From Pseudomonadales bacterium (GTDB lineage: Bacteria; Pseudomonadota; Gammaproteobacteria; Pseudomonadales; DC-out160), in NCBI GenBank assembly GCA_019090455.1, contig JAHRWA010000063.1:1-64000 (forward strand): DNA of 64,000 bases. The letters are read 5' to 3'. A program made the position numbers and the translations under genes. Below are positions 55,122-63,495 of this stretch, one piece after another. Under the pieces are notes generated by a model. That model was not told where the DNA came from and did no database searches. It worked only from the letters and a program-made list of their open reading frames with translations. Numbering within the stretch: position 1 is the first letter of the stretch; each line of letters starts with the position of its first letter.

Positions 55122-57242
55122 GATGCTAATGGAATTAATGACAGTAGCCGCCAAGCTTTAAGTCAAGTAAAAGAGGTTGAAAAACATATTGGTGAAGTGA
55201 AAAATAATGTGACCGAAGTATTAGGGCAAGTTGAACAGGTCTTTCGAGAAACCCAGCTCGGACAAGTCGCGATTGAAACGCTATCAGAAAACGTAAGTCA
55301 GTCATTTAACAATTTGAACGATCTTGAGAAAAGTGTTGCGGCTCAAAAAGACTATCACCAAAAAATGGTAGAAAATAGCGTTGTCAAACTCAGAGAATGT
55401 GAAAAGCAAACCGCCATTGCTAAGGCGTACGCGGATAGATCTAACGATGCCGTTGAATCCAGTGAGGCTTTGGTTAAACAAAATGTCGAGTTACAAACTG
55501 AAATTCGTCAAATTAATCTCAGCACCCATCAGAAAACGCAAGAGATCGATGCGCAATACCAAAATGTACAACGATTAATGGAAGGGAATGAATCTCTTAC
55601 TGATTCCTTGTCTCGAACTATTGAGACTCAAAAGCAAGCCATGCAAAGTCAAACCGTTGAACACCACAGGATTGTCTGCGAGGCTGAGCGAAAGCTAGAG
55701 TCTTCCGAGTCGACGAATCAAAACCTAGAATATAATTTGGTGCAAGCACAGGAATTAAATCAGTCCCACTTAATGTTGAAGGAACAGTTTGACGAGCAAC
55801 TTATTGAAGCAAAAGCACAGCAAACCCATTCTCAGTTGCTATTAGACCAAAGTCTACGGAAGCAGGAGGGGTATCAGCAAGAATTAGCAGACGCGCAGAA
55901 GGCGAATAGTCGGCTGATGGATAAGGTAGCTGAATATGAAGGGAGGCTGCGCCAAGCGGAATTGTCAATTGAACGAAGTAATAAAGCGAATCAGGTTGTT
56001 ACGGAAAAGATGGTTGAAACGGGTAGGGTTAATGTATCGGTATTAGATCAATTGCAACAATTCAAACACCAGAATGATGAATTCCGTCAACAACTAGAGG
56101 AAGCGCAAGATCGCAATAAAGAAACGGAATTAGTCAATAAGGAATCCCGGTTAAATAATAAAGAGACTCGTCTCACTTTGAGAGAGTTACGTAGCGATGT
56201 CAATGATATAAGACAGCGAACACAAAAAGCGGTATTACCTCCTCATTCAGATAAAATCGCATCACAGGATATCCCTGTTTTACTCACTTCCGATGTCGTT
56301 CCCGATGCACAGACTCAAGCAAATCAGGCACATCAACGTATTCTTGCGTTGGAGAAAGAACTCAGAGTGCTTAGACTTTCGAAAGTATCGACTGACGATG
56401 GAACTTCCAAATTAGAGGGTAGCTCAAAGTTAGACGGCGTCCCTTTCGCCGATAGATCAGAGAGTGGGATCGCTGTGGATACGGAAGAAGTACAAGATAG
56501 AGATGCCATTCTCAATCAGTTGGAGGGACTGGCTGATGTGGAGGTGAGAAAGGTTGGTATTGAATCGCAAGGGAATATTTCAGGTGTTGTAGGTGGTAAT
56601 GGAGAGAAAACCGCGGGAGTGCGAAATTTTATTTTGTCGACGTTTATCACCGTTATGATAGCTGGGGCAGCGGGGGGGCTGGCTTATGATAGTAGTGAGT
56701 CTTTGGCAACAGGTATTGGAAATTTAACGATAATATCTGATGATGCTGATATGAGGCAGTTAGATATTTTGTTGCAACGGGCAACGACCCAGAGAGCTGA
56801 AATCGAAAAGCGCGAGCAAGGTAATTTTGATTTGGCCCTACACGAGAAGGATTCAGATACGTTAGATTCCTATATCTGGCCTCTGAAATCGAGTGCTACT
56901 GAATTAGATATTCGTCATCAAAAATCGAGAAATGGACTTTTAATTGTTGCTGAGCAAGGAACACCGGTATTGGCTATTAATAAAGGTCGAGTGGTTTATA
57001 GCGGTGCAGGCATTAGAGGGTTTGGAAACCTAATCATCGTTGAGCATGAGGGGGAGCTATTGTCGGTTTACGGTAACAATGACAATAACGGCGTAGCGGA
57101 AGGTGATTTGGTCAGAAAAGGGCAACCGATTGCAACTGTTGGTGATACTGGGCAAGAAGGAGCAGGGTTGTATTTTGAAATTAGATTTCAAGGGGAGGTG
57201 GAAGACCCCTATTTGTATTTTGCGGATAATAGCGCGGTTTAG
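55122..57242 (+). CDS. Giant coiled-coil protein, C-terminal part with TM span and degenerate LytM (M23) domain
   Basis: Continues the preceding frame directly after TAA 55119-55121; if translated alone it would need to start at an internal codon such as GTG 55197 (681 residues). About 475 residues of coiled coil precede a membrane span (FILSTFITVMIAGAAGGLAY), with Lys/Arg before and acidic residues after, so the C terminus is periplasmic. The last 120 residues are a LytM/M23 fold (GTPVLAINKGRVVYSGAG, GFGNLIIVEHEGELLSVYGN, GQPIATVGDTGQEGAGLYFE). All metal ligands are missing: LYFE replaces HLHFE and YGNN replaces YAHL. This resembles NlpD and EnvC, which activate amidases and do not cut peptidoglycan themselves. 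Confidence 0.8.
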   Translation, partial: DANGINDSSRQALSQVKEVEKHIGEVKNNVTEVLGQVEQVFRETQLGQVAIETLSENVSQSFNNLNDLEKSVAAQKDYHQKMVENSVVKLRECEKQTAIAKAYADRSNDAVESSEALVKQNVELQTEIRQINLSTHQKTQEIDAQYQNVQRLMEGNESLTDSLSRTIETQKQAMQSQTVEHHRIVCEAERKLESSESTNQNLEYNLVQAQELNQSHLMLKEQFDEQLIEAKAQQTHSQLLLDQSLRKQEGYQQELADAQKANSRLMDKVAEYEGRLRQAELSIERSNKANQVVTEKMVETGRVNVSVLDQLQQFKHQNDEFRQQLEEAQDRNKETELVNKESRLNNKETRLTLRELRSDVNDIRQRTQKAVLPPHSDKIASQDIPVLLTSDVVPDAQTQANQAHQRILALEKELRVLRLSKVSTDDGTSKLEGSSKLDGVPFADRSESGIAVDTEEVQDRDAILNQLEGLADVEVRKVGIESQGNISGVVGGNGEKTAGVRNFILSTFITVMIAGAAGGLAYDSSESLATGIGNLTIISDDADMRQLDILLQRATTQRAEIEKREQGNFDLALHEKDSDTLDSYIWPLKSSATELDIRHQKSRNGLLIVAEQGTPVLAINKGRVVYSGAGIRGFGNLIIVEHEGELLSVYGNNDNNGVAEGDLVRKGQPIATVGDTGQEGAGLYFEIRFQGEVEDPYLYFADNSAV

Positions 57243-57414
57243 GTTTTAGTGATGAATAGTGAATGTCGCCTTAGAGGCTCAAGGTTGTTGTTTTAAAAAT
57301 TCTATTGGGTAAGTTAATTGCAGATGGTATGTAAGTGGGGTTCTTTTAATCAATACCTGTTATACTCGTCGGCCAATCGAATAGGACCTTTCGGTCCAGG
57401 TAGACAAAGTCATA

Positions 57415-57987
57415 ATGGAAAACGATACCGTTGAGCCGCCAGTGCTCCGATCTTCAACTCGTCAATTGGATGCGTTACCAAATCCAGATGCATCAGAATC
57501 TTCGGTATTAAAAACCAAATTGGAACCTGAATTCCTCGATACAAACCTTGAGGGTGATAACACATTTGGTTTAATCAATTTTGTTCCCCAAGACGAAAAA
57601 CTATCAACTGATTCTAAATGCAGTGGATGTGTGCCGTCGAAATGCTGTACTTACATTACTCATGAAATAGATACTCCTCGAACTATCCGAGAATTTGACG
57701 CGCTGGTTTGGAAGTTAGCTCATGCCAATGTGCAGCTTTTTAAGGAAGAAGGCAGTTGGTATCTGCTGGTTAATACCGTATGTCAGAATCTATTACCCAG
57801 TGGAGGATGTGGAATTTACGATACTAGGCCGATGATATGCAGGGAGCACACTAACGATTTTTGCGAATACGACTCCCCTGCTGAAGAGGGGTTTGATTTG
57901 TTTTTCGATTGTTATGATACATTGGATGCTTATTGCCGAAAGCGTTTCAAGCATTGGGATAAAAGGTTTAATAATCCCAGGTTGTGA
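57415..57987 (+). CDS. YkgJ-family cysteine-cluster protein
   Basis: 190 residues. The first 65 are a low-complexity acidic tail. The YkgJ zinc/iron-chelating domain follows: CSGCVPSKCCTYI, CQNLLPSGGCGIYDTRPMIC (CxIYxxRPxxCR motif) and a later CEYDSP. Function of the family is unknown. It is the next gene after the coiled-coil/LytM gene, 172 nt apart, and converges on the padR-like gene with 5 nt between them. A GGACC-TTTC-GGTCC hairpin (57384-57397) lies in its leader. Confidence 0.85.
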   Translation: MENDTVEPPVLRSSTRQLDALPNPDASESSVLKTKLEPEFLDTNLEGDNTFGLINFVPQDEKLSTDSKCSGCVPSKCCTYITHEIDTPRTIREFDALVWKLAHANVQLFKEEGSWYLLVNTVCQNLLPSGGCGIYDTRPMICREHTNDFCEYDSPAEEGFDLFFDCYDTLDAYCRKRFKHWDKRFNNPRL

Positions 57988-57992
57988 CATAA

Positions 57993-58595
57993 TTACTCGG
58001 ACGATTCTAAAGTAACCGACTCCTCCAGTGTAGTCTGGAGGTTCATTGGCGAGCCATTTTCTGGCGATTCCAATTCCTCTAGCACATCTTGGACTTCGGT
58101 TGCCCATTGTAGCCAGGATTGGTGCAGCGCTATGCCTCTTTTTATTGCTAGGTGAGCTAGCTTATTGTTTACGCTGGTGTCGTTATTATTTTCTTGGGTG
58201 GCTTCGCATAAGGTATCTAGTTTTTCCTGATGAAGCTTTCTATGCTGTTTTATTTGAGATTGTATCACTTCAGGTTTGACTAGATGTCCAACAAACAGTT
58301 TTACCATCAGTTGGTCTTTAATCTTCGGGAGATCCATTGGGTTTTCAATCCACTTTCGTAATTCTTGTAAACCAGAGGAAGTAATTTTATAGATTTTTTT
58401 GTTGGGCTTCCCACTTTGAATGATGGATTGATAATCAACGAGGCCTACTTTCGATAGTTTTGCTAGTTCTTGATAAATCTGTTGGTGGCTAGCATTCCAA
58501 ATAAAACCAAAAGTGCCGTTAAATTTTTTGGCGATACCATACCCGGTAATCTCGCCTGTCTCGAGCATGGCTAAGATAGTGTGCTTTAAAGACAC
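57993..58595 (-). CDS. PadR-family transcriptional regulator
   Basis: 200 residues. The N-terminal winged helix matches PadR: LKHTILAMLETGEITGYGIA, WNASHQQIYQELAKLSKVGL (recognition helix) and NKKIYKITSSGLQELRKWIE. The C-terminal helical dimerisation part (KDQLMVKLFVGHLVKPEVIQ and onward) is of the longer VirR/PadR-s2 type. Its target is not evident; the 706-nt region beyond its start may contain its operator. ACGAG-type Shine-Dalgarno not seen, but AAGGAGCACCAC precedes the ATG on the minus strand. Confidence 0.88.
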   Translation of the reverse strand: MSLKHTILAMLETGEITGYGIAKKFNGTFGFIWNASHQQIYQELAKLSKVGLVDYQSIIQSGKPNKKIYKITSSGLQELRKWIENPMDLPKIKDQLMVKLFVGHLVKPEVIQSQIKQHRKLHQEKLDTLCEATQENNNDTSVNNKLAHLAIKRGIALHQSWLQWATEVQDVLEELESPENGSPMNLQTTLEESVTLESSE

Positions 58596-59301
58596 AGTGG
58601 TGCTCCTTATATTTTTTATTGTTATTCTTTATCGGTGATGCAGCTCAACACTTTTTCTTTTTTTCAAGCTAACGCTAAGCAGACAATCAAGATGACCTAG
58701 CAGTTAGGATGTCTGGAATGGATTTCATCTAAATAGGCTATACATCCGATCTATTCTTGTATTTAGTTGATCATTTATACACTAATTATTAAGCACAGAA
58801 AAGTAACTTAAATGGATAAAGCAGGCATAGAAATCAGTCTGGATATCATAATGATTTTTTTATTGGTACAGCAAGCTTTTGATATTTATTAATAAATAAA
58901 GGTTAAGAGGGCCAAAGCTCTGATATCAGCTAGTACATGCTATGTATTTACGCATTCTGGTTACAAAATTGTTATCCAGCTACCTGTGGCTTCACTTCAA
59001 TACTCGAGTATTTGTGTTTTCCGTCAAGTTTGTGGTGCTTCGTCCATTTACACTACTGACATCCAGTTGTATAGCTAGTCCGACTAACCGCAGATATTAA
59101 ACCATCGATTTCAATGAATTAGGGGATGCTTAGGGGTAAGAGTTACTTTGTATGGTATAAATGTTTAGCGTAAAGCATTGTAAAAAAAGAAATAATTTTA
59201 AATTGGAGTGACTGCTGAGATAGCTTGAAGGCGTAAAAGTTTTGGACAGTCGCCTTATGCAGGTTTAATATGCGTCCTCCGTAGATACGCAAGGAGCGGA
59301 A
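58596..59301. other. Long AT-rich intergenic region
   Basis: 706 nt between the divergent padR-like gene and the unknown gene at 59302. No frame longer than about 30 codons with a start, no RNA gene and no strong hairpin is visible. A TACAT-N3-ATGTA dyad at 58934-58946 is the only symmetric site noted. Confidence 0.5.
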
Positions 59302-59820
59302 ATGCTTAATAAGGTAACGATCATAATCAGAAATAATGGGTTTCAGCTAGAGGGCGTCTTTGATGATGGAGGGCACAATACTCAAATTTGGGAGTTAGCT
59401 GAATCCCCTTATTCCAAGCTCATTGATGGCCATGATTGGCAGCAGCTGGGTATCGACAATGAAACTCAAATTGCATTAGACAAAGTGGTGGTGGCGACGA
59501 CTAAATTCTCTCGTCAGTTTAGCAATAATGCATATGAAGAAGTCGATAACATTACTGTCGACGTAGGGCCCGGTTGGGTTGATTGTCTTGTTGCTGGTAA
59601 CGATGATCCTGGCGTGATTCTTCGATATGAATGGGATAGCAACGGAAAAATGCGTGAAGTCCAGGTTGTCTCAGGTGACCTCAATTTTTTGCCGCAGCAG
59701 TTTTTGACTGATTTTAAGGAAGCGAGTTATGGTCGATATGGCTTGCTGTCTAGGGTAATGTCACGAAAAATAAAATGTGATGAGCCTGCTGAAGAAATGG
59801 GAGCACTGCGCTGGGCCTAG
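59302..59820 (+). CDS. Unknown protein
   Basis: 172 residues, not recognised. It is soluble, acidic and without signal peptide or repeats (start LNKVTIIIRNNGFQLEGVFD). AAGGAG lies 6 nt before the ATG and a strong intrinsic terminator follows at 59891-59931, which support a real single-gene transcript. Confidence 0.7.
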   Translation: MLNKVTIIIRNNGFQLEGVFDDGGHNTQIWELAESPYSKLIDGHDWQQLGIDNETQIALDKVVVATTKFSRQFSNNAYEEVDNITVDVGPGWVDCLVAGNDDPGVILRYEWDSNGKMREVQVVSGDLNFLPQQFLTDFKEASYGRYGLLSRVMSRKIKCDEPAEEMGALRWA

Positions 59821-59890
59821 ATTTATCACATTGATATTGAAAAATCTCGGGAAGCTCTCTTCGATCAACTAATGAAGGTGAAATTCAAGC

Positions 59891-59931
59891 AAAGCAGCGT
59901 TGAGACAATAGTGTTCAGCGCTGCTTTTTTT
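59891..59931 (+). terminator. Intrinsic terminator after the unknown gene
   Basis: AAAGCAGCG (59891-59899) pairs with CGCTGCTTT (59919-59927), with an inner TGA/TCA extension, and is followed by a run of T to 59931. It ends the transcript of the gene at 59302-59820. Confidence 0.88.
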
Positions 59932-59983
59932 ATATGGGTCTAAAGTCGGCCTTTCTTCAAGCAGCTTTAAGTGTGTCAGTGTA

Positions 59984-60997
59984 ATGGATATCAAAGTACA
60001 TCCCAGTAAGTTGCAGGACGAGCGTCAGCTCACAAGCATCATTGTTGATTTTTTTATGATGGGATTGATTATCATAAACTTGGTTTGGATTCTGTTTGAT
60101 AGTCTATTCGCGAGCTCTACTGTTCAGTCTTTTTTGAGTGAGTGGGTTCCCCATTTTTTTGAATTTTACCGCGATACGCTTCATGCGGACTTTATCCTTT
60201 ATGACATGGTATTCGTGTCTATTTTTATTGTTGAGCTGCTAGTTCGCTGGTTTATAGCCGTAATTCATAAGACTTATCACCGTTGGTTCTTCTATCCTTT
60301 TATACATTGGTATGATGTGTTGGGCTGTATTCCGATTGGCTCTTTTCGTTTCTTAAGATTATTGAGATTGGTTTCAATTCTATACCGCTTACAAAAATAC
60401 GGTATCGTCGATTTATCTACATCCTATCCTTTTCGTTTCGCTAAAAAGTATTTCGGAGTTTTAGTCGAAGAGGTCTCTGATCGGGTTGTGGTAAAGGTAT
60501 TGAAAGGCCTTCAATCGGAAGTCGAGTCAGGAACACCTGTCGTTCACCGTATTACTCGTGAAGTTCTTTTGCCTAATAAAACACTGTTCACGGAATGGAT
60601 GGTGAACCATATGTTGGGGTCAGTGGTGACTGATATTGAAGGTCGCGAATTGGAGATTAAAAGCTACTTGAATTCGTTGATAGGTCGAACGCTGAGTCAA
60701 CATAGCAGTTTTTCTAAACTCAGTGCGCTACCTCTCGTTGGGGGAGGACTTTCCAGTTCTGTAGAGCAGGCAGTAGAGGAGGTGTTTTATCATCTTTTGA
60801 AGCAAGTTGTAGAGGATGCGAAAGGAGGTGTAGGGCCTAGGGTTATAGAAGAGCTTATCGATGGTCTTCTTATTTCAATCTCATCACCGGACAGTGGTTT
60901 GAGTGAAGCCGTCAAGAAAAGCCTTTTACAGAGTATGGGTTTAATTATAGAAGAGGTAGAAATCCAAAAGTGGAAACTTGCTGAGTCTATAGGCTAA
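59984..60997 (+). CDS. Voltage-sensor-like membrane protein without a visible pore
   Basis: 337 residues. The N-terminal half resembles an S1-S4 voltage-sensor/ion-transport module: hydrophobic S1 (VDFFMMGLIIINLVWILF), S2 with an acidic residue (DMVFVSIFIVELLVRWFI), a short S3 with WYDVLGCIP, and an S4-like helix with Arg every third position (RFLRLLRLVSILYRL). No S5-P loop-S6 or selectivity filter follows. The C-terminal 170 residues are a soluble helical domain of unknown type. The gene starts 53 nt after a terminator and stands alone. It could be a proton- or voltage-sensing protein; this is inference from fold only. Confidence 0.7.
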   Translation: MDIKVHPSKLQDERQLTSIIVDFFMMGLIIINLVWILFDSLFASSTVQSFLSEWVPHFFEFYRDTLHADFILYDMVFVSIFIVELLVRWFIAVIHKTYHRWFFYPFIHWYDVLGCIPIGSFRFLRLLRLVSILYRLQKYGIVDLSTSYPFRFAKKYFGVLVEEVSDRVVVKVLKGLQSEVESGTPVVHRITREVLLPNKTLFTEWMVNHMLGSVVTDIEGRELEIKSYLNSLIGRTLSQHSSFSKLSALPLVGGGLSSSVEQAVEEVFYHLLKQVVEDAKGGVGPRVIEELIDGLLISISSPDSGLSEAVKKSLLQSMGLIIEEVEIQKWKLAESIG

Positions 60998-61190
60998 TAG
61001 ATTGATTTTTCTATCGTTTAGATTCTTTCAGGGTTTCAATTGAATCATTGTTTGCATAAATGCACTGACGTCGAGCGCTATTATGCAAATATGTTGGTAA
61101 TCCAGCTAAATGCTTTGATCAGGCGACACGGTCATCCTTAAACTGATATTATTCTGCCATATTTGTTCCTGCGGTATATTACGATAACTT

Positions 61191-61646
61191 ATGCAAAGAG
61201 TTATTTGTGTATCAATAATTATGTGTTTGTCCCTACGGATGGGTGACTCACTTAAGAATAATATGGAGATCAAATTGCTGAATAGGAAATTCAATTGGAA
61301 TGCTGCATTCTTCTTGGAGTTGATGCGTAAGATCTTTATTATAGTATTAGGCGGTTTGACCTCAAAATATAAGAGCGAGCCTGAAATTAATCAGAAACAT
61401 CAGTATCTCTATGATCTAGAGCCTAATTCCGTTTCTAATTGTTATAAAATATTGGGGCTTGAGCATGGAAACTCCTGTGGTCTTGATATTAAAGCGGCGT
61501 ATCGTAAATTAATATGGATTTACCACCCTGATAGGGTCGAAACTGTACCGGATAACGTTAAGGAAGATGCGTATATTAAATCTCTAAAAATCAATTCAGC
61601 TTATGAACTGCTGGGACGTAATGGCCTCCTGGAAACAAAAGAATAG
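61191..61646 (+). CDS. J-domain (DnaJ-like) protein
   Basis: 151 residues. The C-terminal 70 residues form a J domain (NCYKILGLEHGNSCGLDIKA, AAYRKLIWIYHPDRV with the HPD motif, INSAYELLG), which would stimulate a DnaK-type ATPase. The N-terminal part has a short hydrophobic stretch (IFIIVLGGL), maybe a membrane anchor. The start is uncertain: ATG 61191, 61263 and 61323 all lack a good Shine-Dalgarno sequence. A terminal J domain, rather than N-terminal, resembles DjlA-like proteins. Confidence 0.75.
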   Translation: MQRVICVSIIMCLSLRMGDSLKNNMEIKLLNRKFNWNAAFFLELMRKIFIIVLGGLTSKYKSEPEINQKHQYLYDLEPNSVSNCYKILGLEHGNSCGLDIKAAYRKLIWIYHPDRVETVPDNVKEDAYIKSLKINSAYELLGRNGLLETKE

Positions 61647-61800
61647 TTGGCTTTTCTATTTCTTTACGTTCTTACAGGGTGACTAATTTATTGGTAGATT
61701 TGGTTGGAAAGTGAAATGTCGGGAAGTGGGTGTCAGGATTTTCTCGGCATGGCATCGTAAGGCTAAAGAAGGTATTTTGAATAATCAAAAGCGTTGAAAG

Positions 61801-61888
61801 TGGCGGAGAGGGAGGGATTCGAACCCTCGATACGTTACCGTATACACACTTTCCAGGCGTGCTCCTTCGGCCGCTCGGACACCTCTCC
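61801..61888 (-). tRNA. tRNA-Ser(GGA)
   Basis: 88 nt on the minus strand with an encoded CCA end. The acceptor stem GGAGAGG pairs with CCTCTCC, the anticodon loop reads CTGGAAA (anticodon GGA), a long type II variable arm is present, and the T loop GGTTCGAATCC is canonical. It decodes UCC/UCU serine codons. Confidence 0.95.
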
Positions 61889-62023
61889 TAATTCTTAAAT
61901 CCTCACAAAACAAATCATTAGTTTCTGGCCTGTCTGCGAGGCGCGTAAGGGTAAACCAATCAGAGTTTAAAGGCAATAGACGTTTGACACTGAGTATTCC
62001 CGTTGACTTATCCATAATGGAGT

Positions 62024-62063
62024 TGAAAAAAAACCTTAAACCCTTGGGGGAGGATTTAAGGTT
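62024..62063 (-). terminator. Intrinsic terminator, minus strand
   Basis: AACCTTAAA and TTTAAGGTT pair across a 14-nt loop and, on the minus strand, are followed by a run of eight T residues. It can end transcripts coming from the NlpC/P60-like gene before the tRNA. Confidence 0.8.
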
Positions 62064-62151
62064 AAGACCAATAGGAGTTAAATATACGGCAAGCTTTTTA
62101 CGACCGCCGAGGCTTCAAAGCCTATCTGATATAAATTCAGCCTAGGGGTAA

Positions 62152-62183
62152 GCTTTACTTACAGCAGATACAGTAAGTAAAGC
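62152..62183. repeat. 11-bp perfect inverted repeat
   Basis: GCTTTACTTAC (62152-62162) and GTAAGTAAAGC (62173-62183) flank a 10-nt loop, between the NlpC/P60-like gene and the terminator at 62024. No T run adjoins it. Possible mRNA-end hairpin or operator. Confidence 0.6.
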
Positions 62184-62303
62184 CCATAAATAGGAAAAAG
62201 CCAGTATAGGCCTGCCTTTTTATTAGAAAATATACGATTAAAAGGATTTTTTTGTTATAAAAACACTGGGTTGAATTTCATTTCGGCGGCGAGGCAAATG
62301 TGA

Positions 62304-63320
62304 TTAGTCTTTAAGATTGTCACCTATATTGCGATTAGCGGATTTAATGCCGGTTATATTTGTGCTTGTATGTACAGGTCTATCTGTCTGGCTAGATTCT
62401 TTATGATCGTCTACCTGAGTTTGAATCCGCTGTTTCAATTGATTCTTTATATCGTTGCTCTGTGAATCATCACCCCGTAAATGACCGCCATGTAGATCAT
62501 TGGCGACATACATTTGCGCTTCGTCACCATCCAAAACACCACTACCTTTCCAGGGCAATAGGCGATAACTAGAATGAACCGTAAAGTCGATAAATGGGTA
62601 TTTTATGATTTCAAAATAGGGGGAATAATCAAAGTCTGAGGGAACACACATTTTAGGGTTCCTTCTAAAGAGTTGAACACCGCTGCCCCCTGTTCTTTTT
62701 ACTAAGGGTAAAATGGGAAATTGAATAAATGCAAAAGCCTCTGCAATCATGGTAGAGCAAACAGTACGAGTTGAGCGTCCCGCATTTCTTTCGAAAAGAG
62801 AGGATCGCCACTTTCGAGGTAGCATGAACCAAGGAAATAAAAAACGCGCCAAATCAAATATCTGTCGAACATCATAATCCGTACCAAGCCGGCTAACTCC
62901 GTACCGAATGACCTCTTGAGCATCTTTATAGGCCAGTCCTTTAGGACGACATATACGTAAATGGTCTCGTTCGTAAAAGGATAATGGGTGTATCACTGTT
63001 CCTTTCCCCAGTAGACTTTCAATCACCACTTGGGTGTCAGGCTCACATGGGTAGTGTTCCGCTACAGTAGCACGCACATTGGGATCTTCGATATCGTGTA
63101 GGCGGCCTAAATAGAGTGCTGTATGTGTCCAGGGGCTGGTGGTAATCATACGGATAACGTTACTCACCCGCGACCGCCCTTCGACTAAAATTACATCGCA
63201 AGGGCGTAATTCGTAGCGGATACGTTCGAAATTACACATGGGATATTCCGGTGGATCGGCCTCCTCATTTAGCCATGCAACCAATGATTGAGATAACCGC
63301 TCAAATGCATCGAAGCTCAT
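62304..63320 (-). CDS. NlpC/P60-like (YiiX/YebB-type) permuted papain-fold hydrolase
   Basis: 338 residues. The core looks like the permuted NlpC/P60 group: ELRPCDVILVEGRSRVSNVI, SPWTHTALYLGRL (His of the catalytic pair in WTHTALY) and, later, RTVCSTMIAEAFAF with the candidate catalytic Cys. Members include lipid- or peptide-amide hydrolases. The C-terminal 80 residues are disordered and Asn/Gln/Ser-rich. No signal peptide. A minus-strand terminator follows at 62024-62063. Confidence 0.75.
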   Translation of the reverse strand: MSFDAFERLSQSLVAWLNEEADPPEYPMCNFERIRYELRPCDVILVEGRSRVSNVIRMITTSPWTHTALYLGRLHDIEDPNVRATVAEHYPCEPDTQVVIESLLGKGTVIHPLSFYERDHLRICRPKGLAYKDAQEVIRYGVSRLGTDYDVRQIFDLARFLFPWFMLPRKWRSSLFERNAGRSTRTVCSTMIAEAFAFIQFPILPLVKRTGGSGVQLFRRNPKMCVPSDFDYSPYFEIIKYPFIDFTVHSSYRLLPWKGSGVLDGDEAQMYVANDLHGGHLRGDDSQSNDIKNQLKQRIQTQVDDHKESSQTDRPVHTSTNITGIKSANRNIGDNLKD

Positions 63321-63495
63321 TGTGTTTTCCCTTTTTTATAAACACTGACTACAACTCAAATATTTTCTCTGTAGATCTAGACTGACCGCAGATCCGAGAT
63401 ATTTATTATAAAAACCTAGTGTCACTCTACTGAGTGTAATATTTCAATTGTTAATATGCGAATAGGATTGAGATCAAGCACGCTTTTTTAAAAAA

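Larger units (their letters stand above)
61889..62303. other. Intergenic region upstream of tRNA-Ser with two hairpins
   Basis: 415 nt with no supportable gene. It holds the minus-strand terminator at 62024-62063, a second inverted repeat at 62152-62183 and AT-rich sequence that should contain the tRNA promoter. Confidence 0.5.

Noticed and set aside
58934-58946. TACAT-N3-ATGTA dyad as PadR operator
   Set aside because: Orientation and spacing differ from the ATGT-N8-ACAT type known for PadR, and it is over 330 nt from the gene.
61785-62015. Minus-strand frame of 76 codons
   Set aside because: It runs through the tRNA-Ser(GGA) gene and is not a protein gene.
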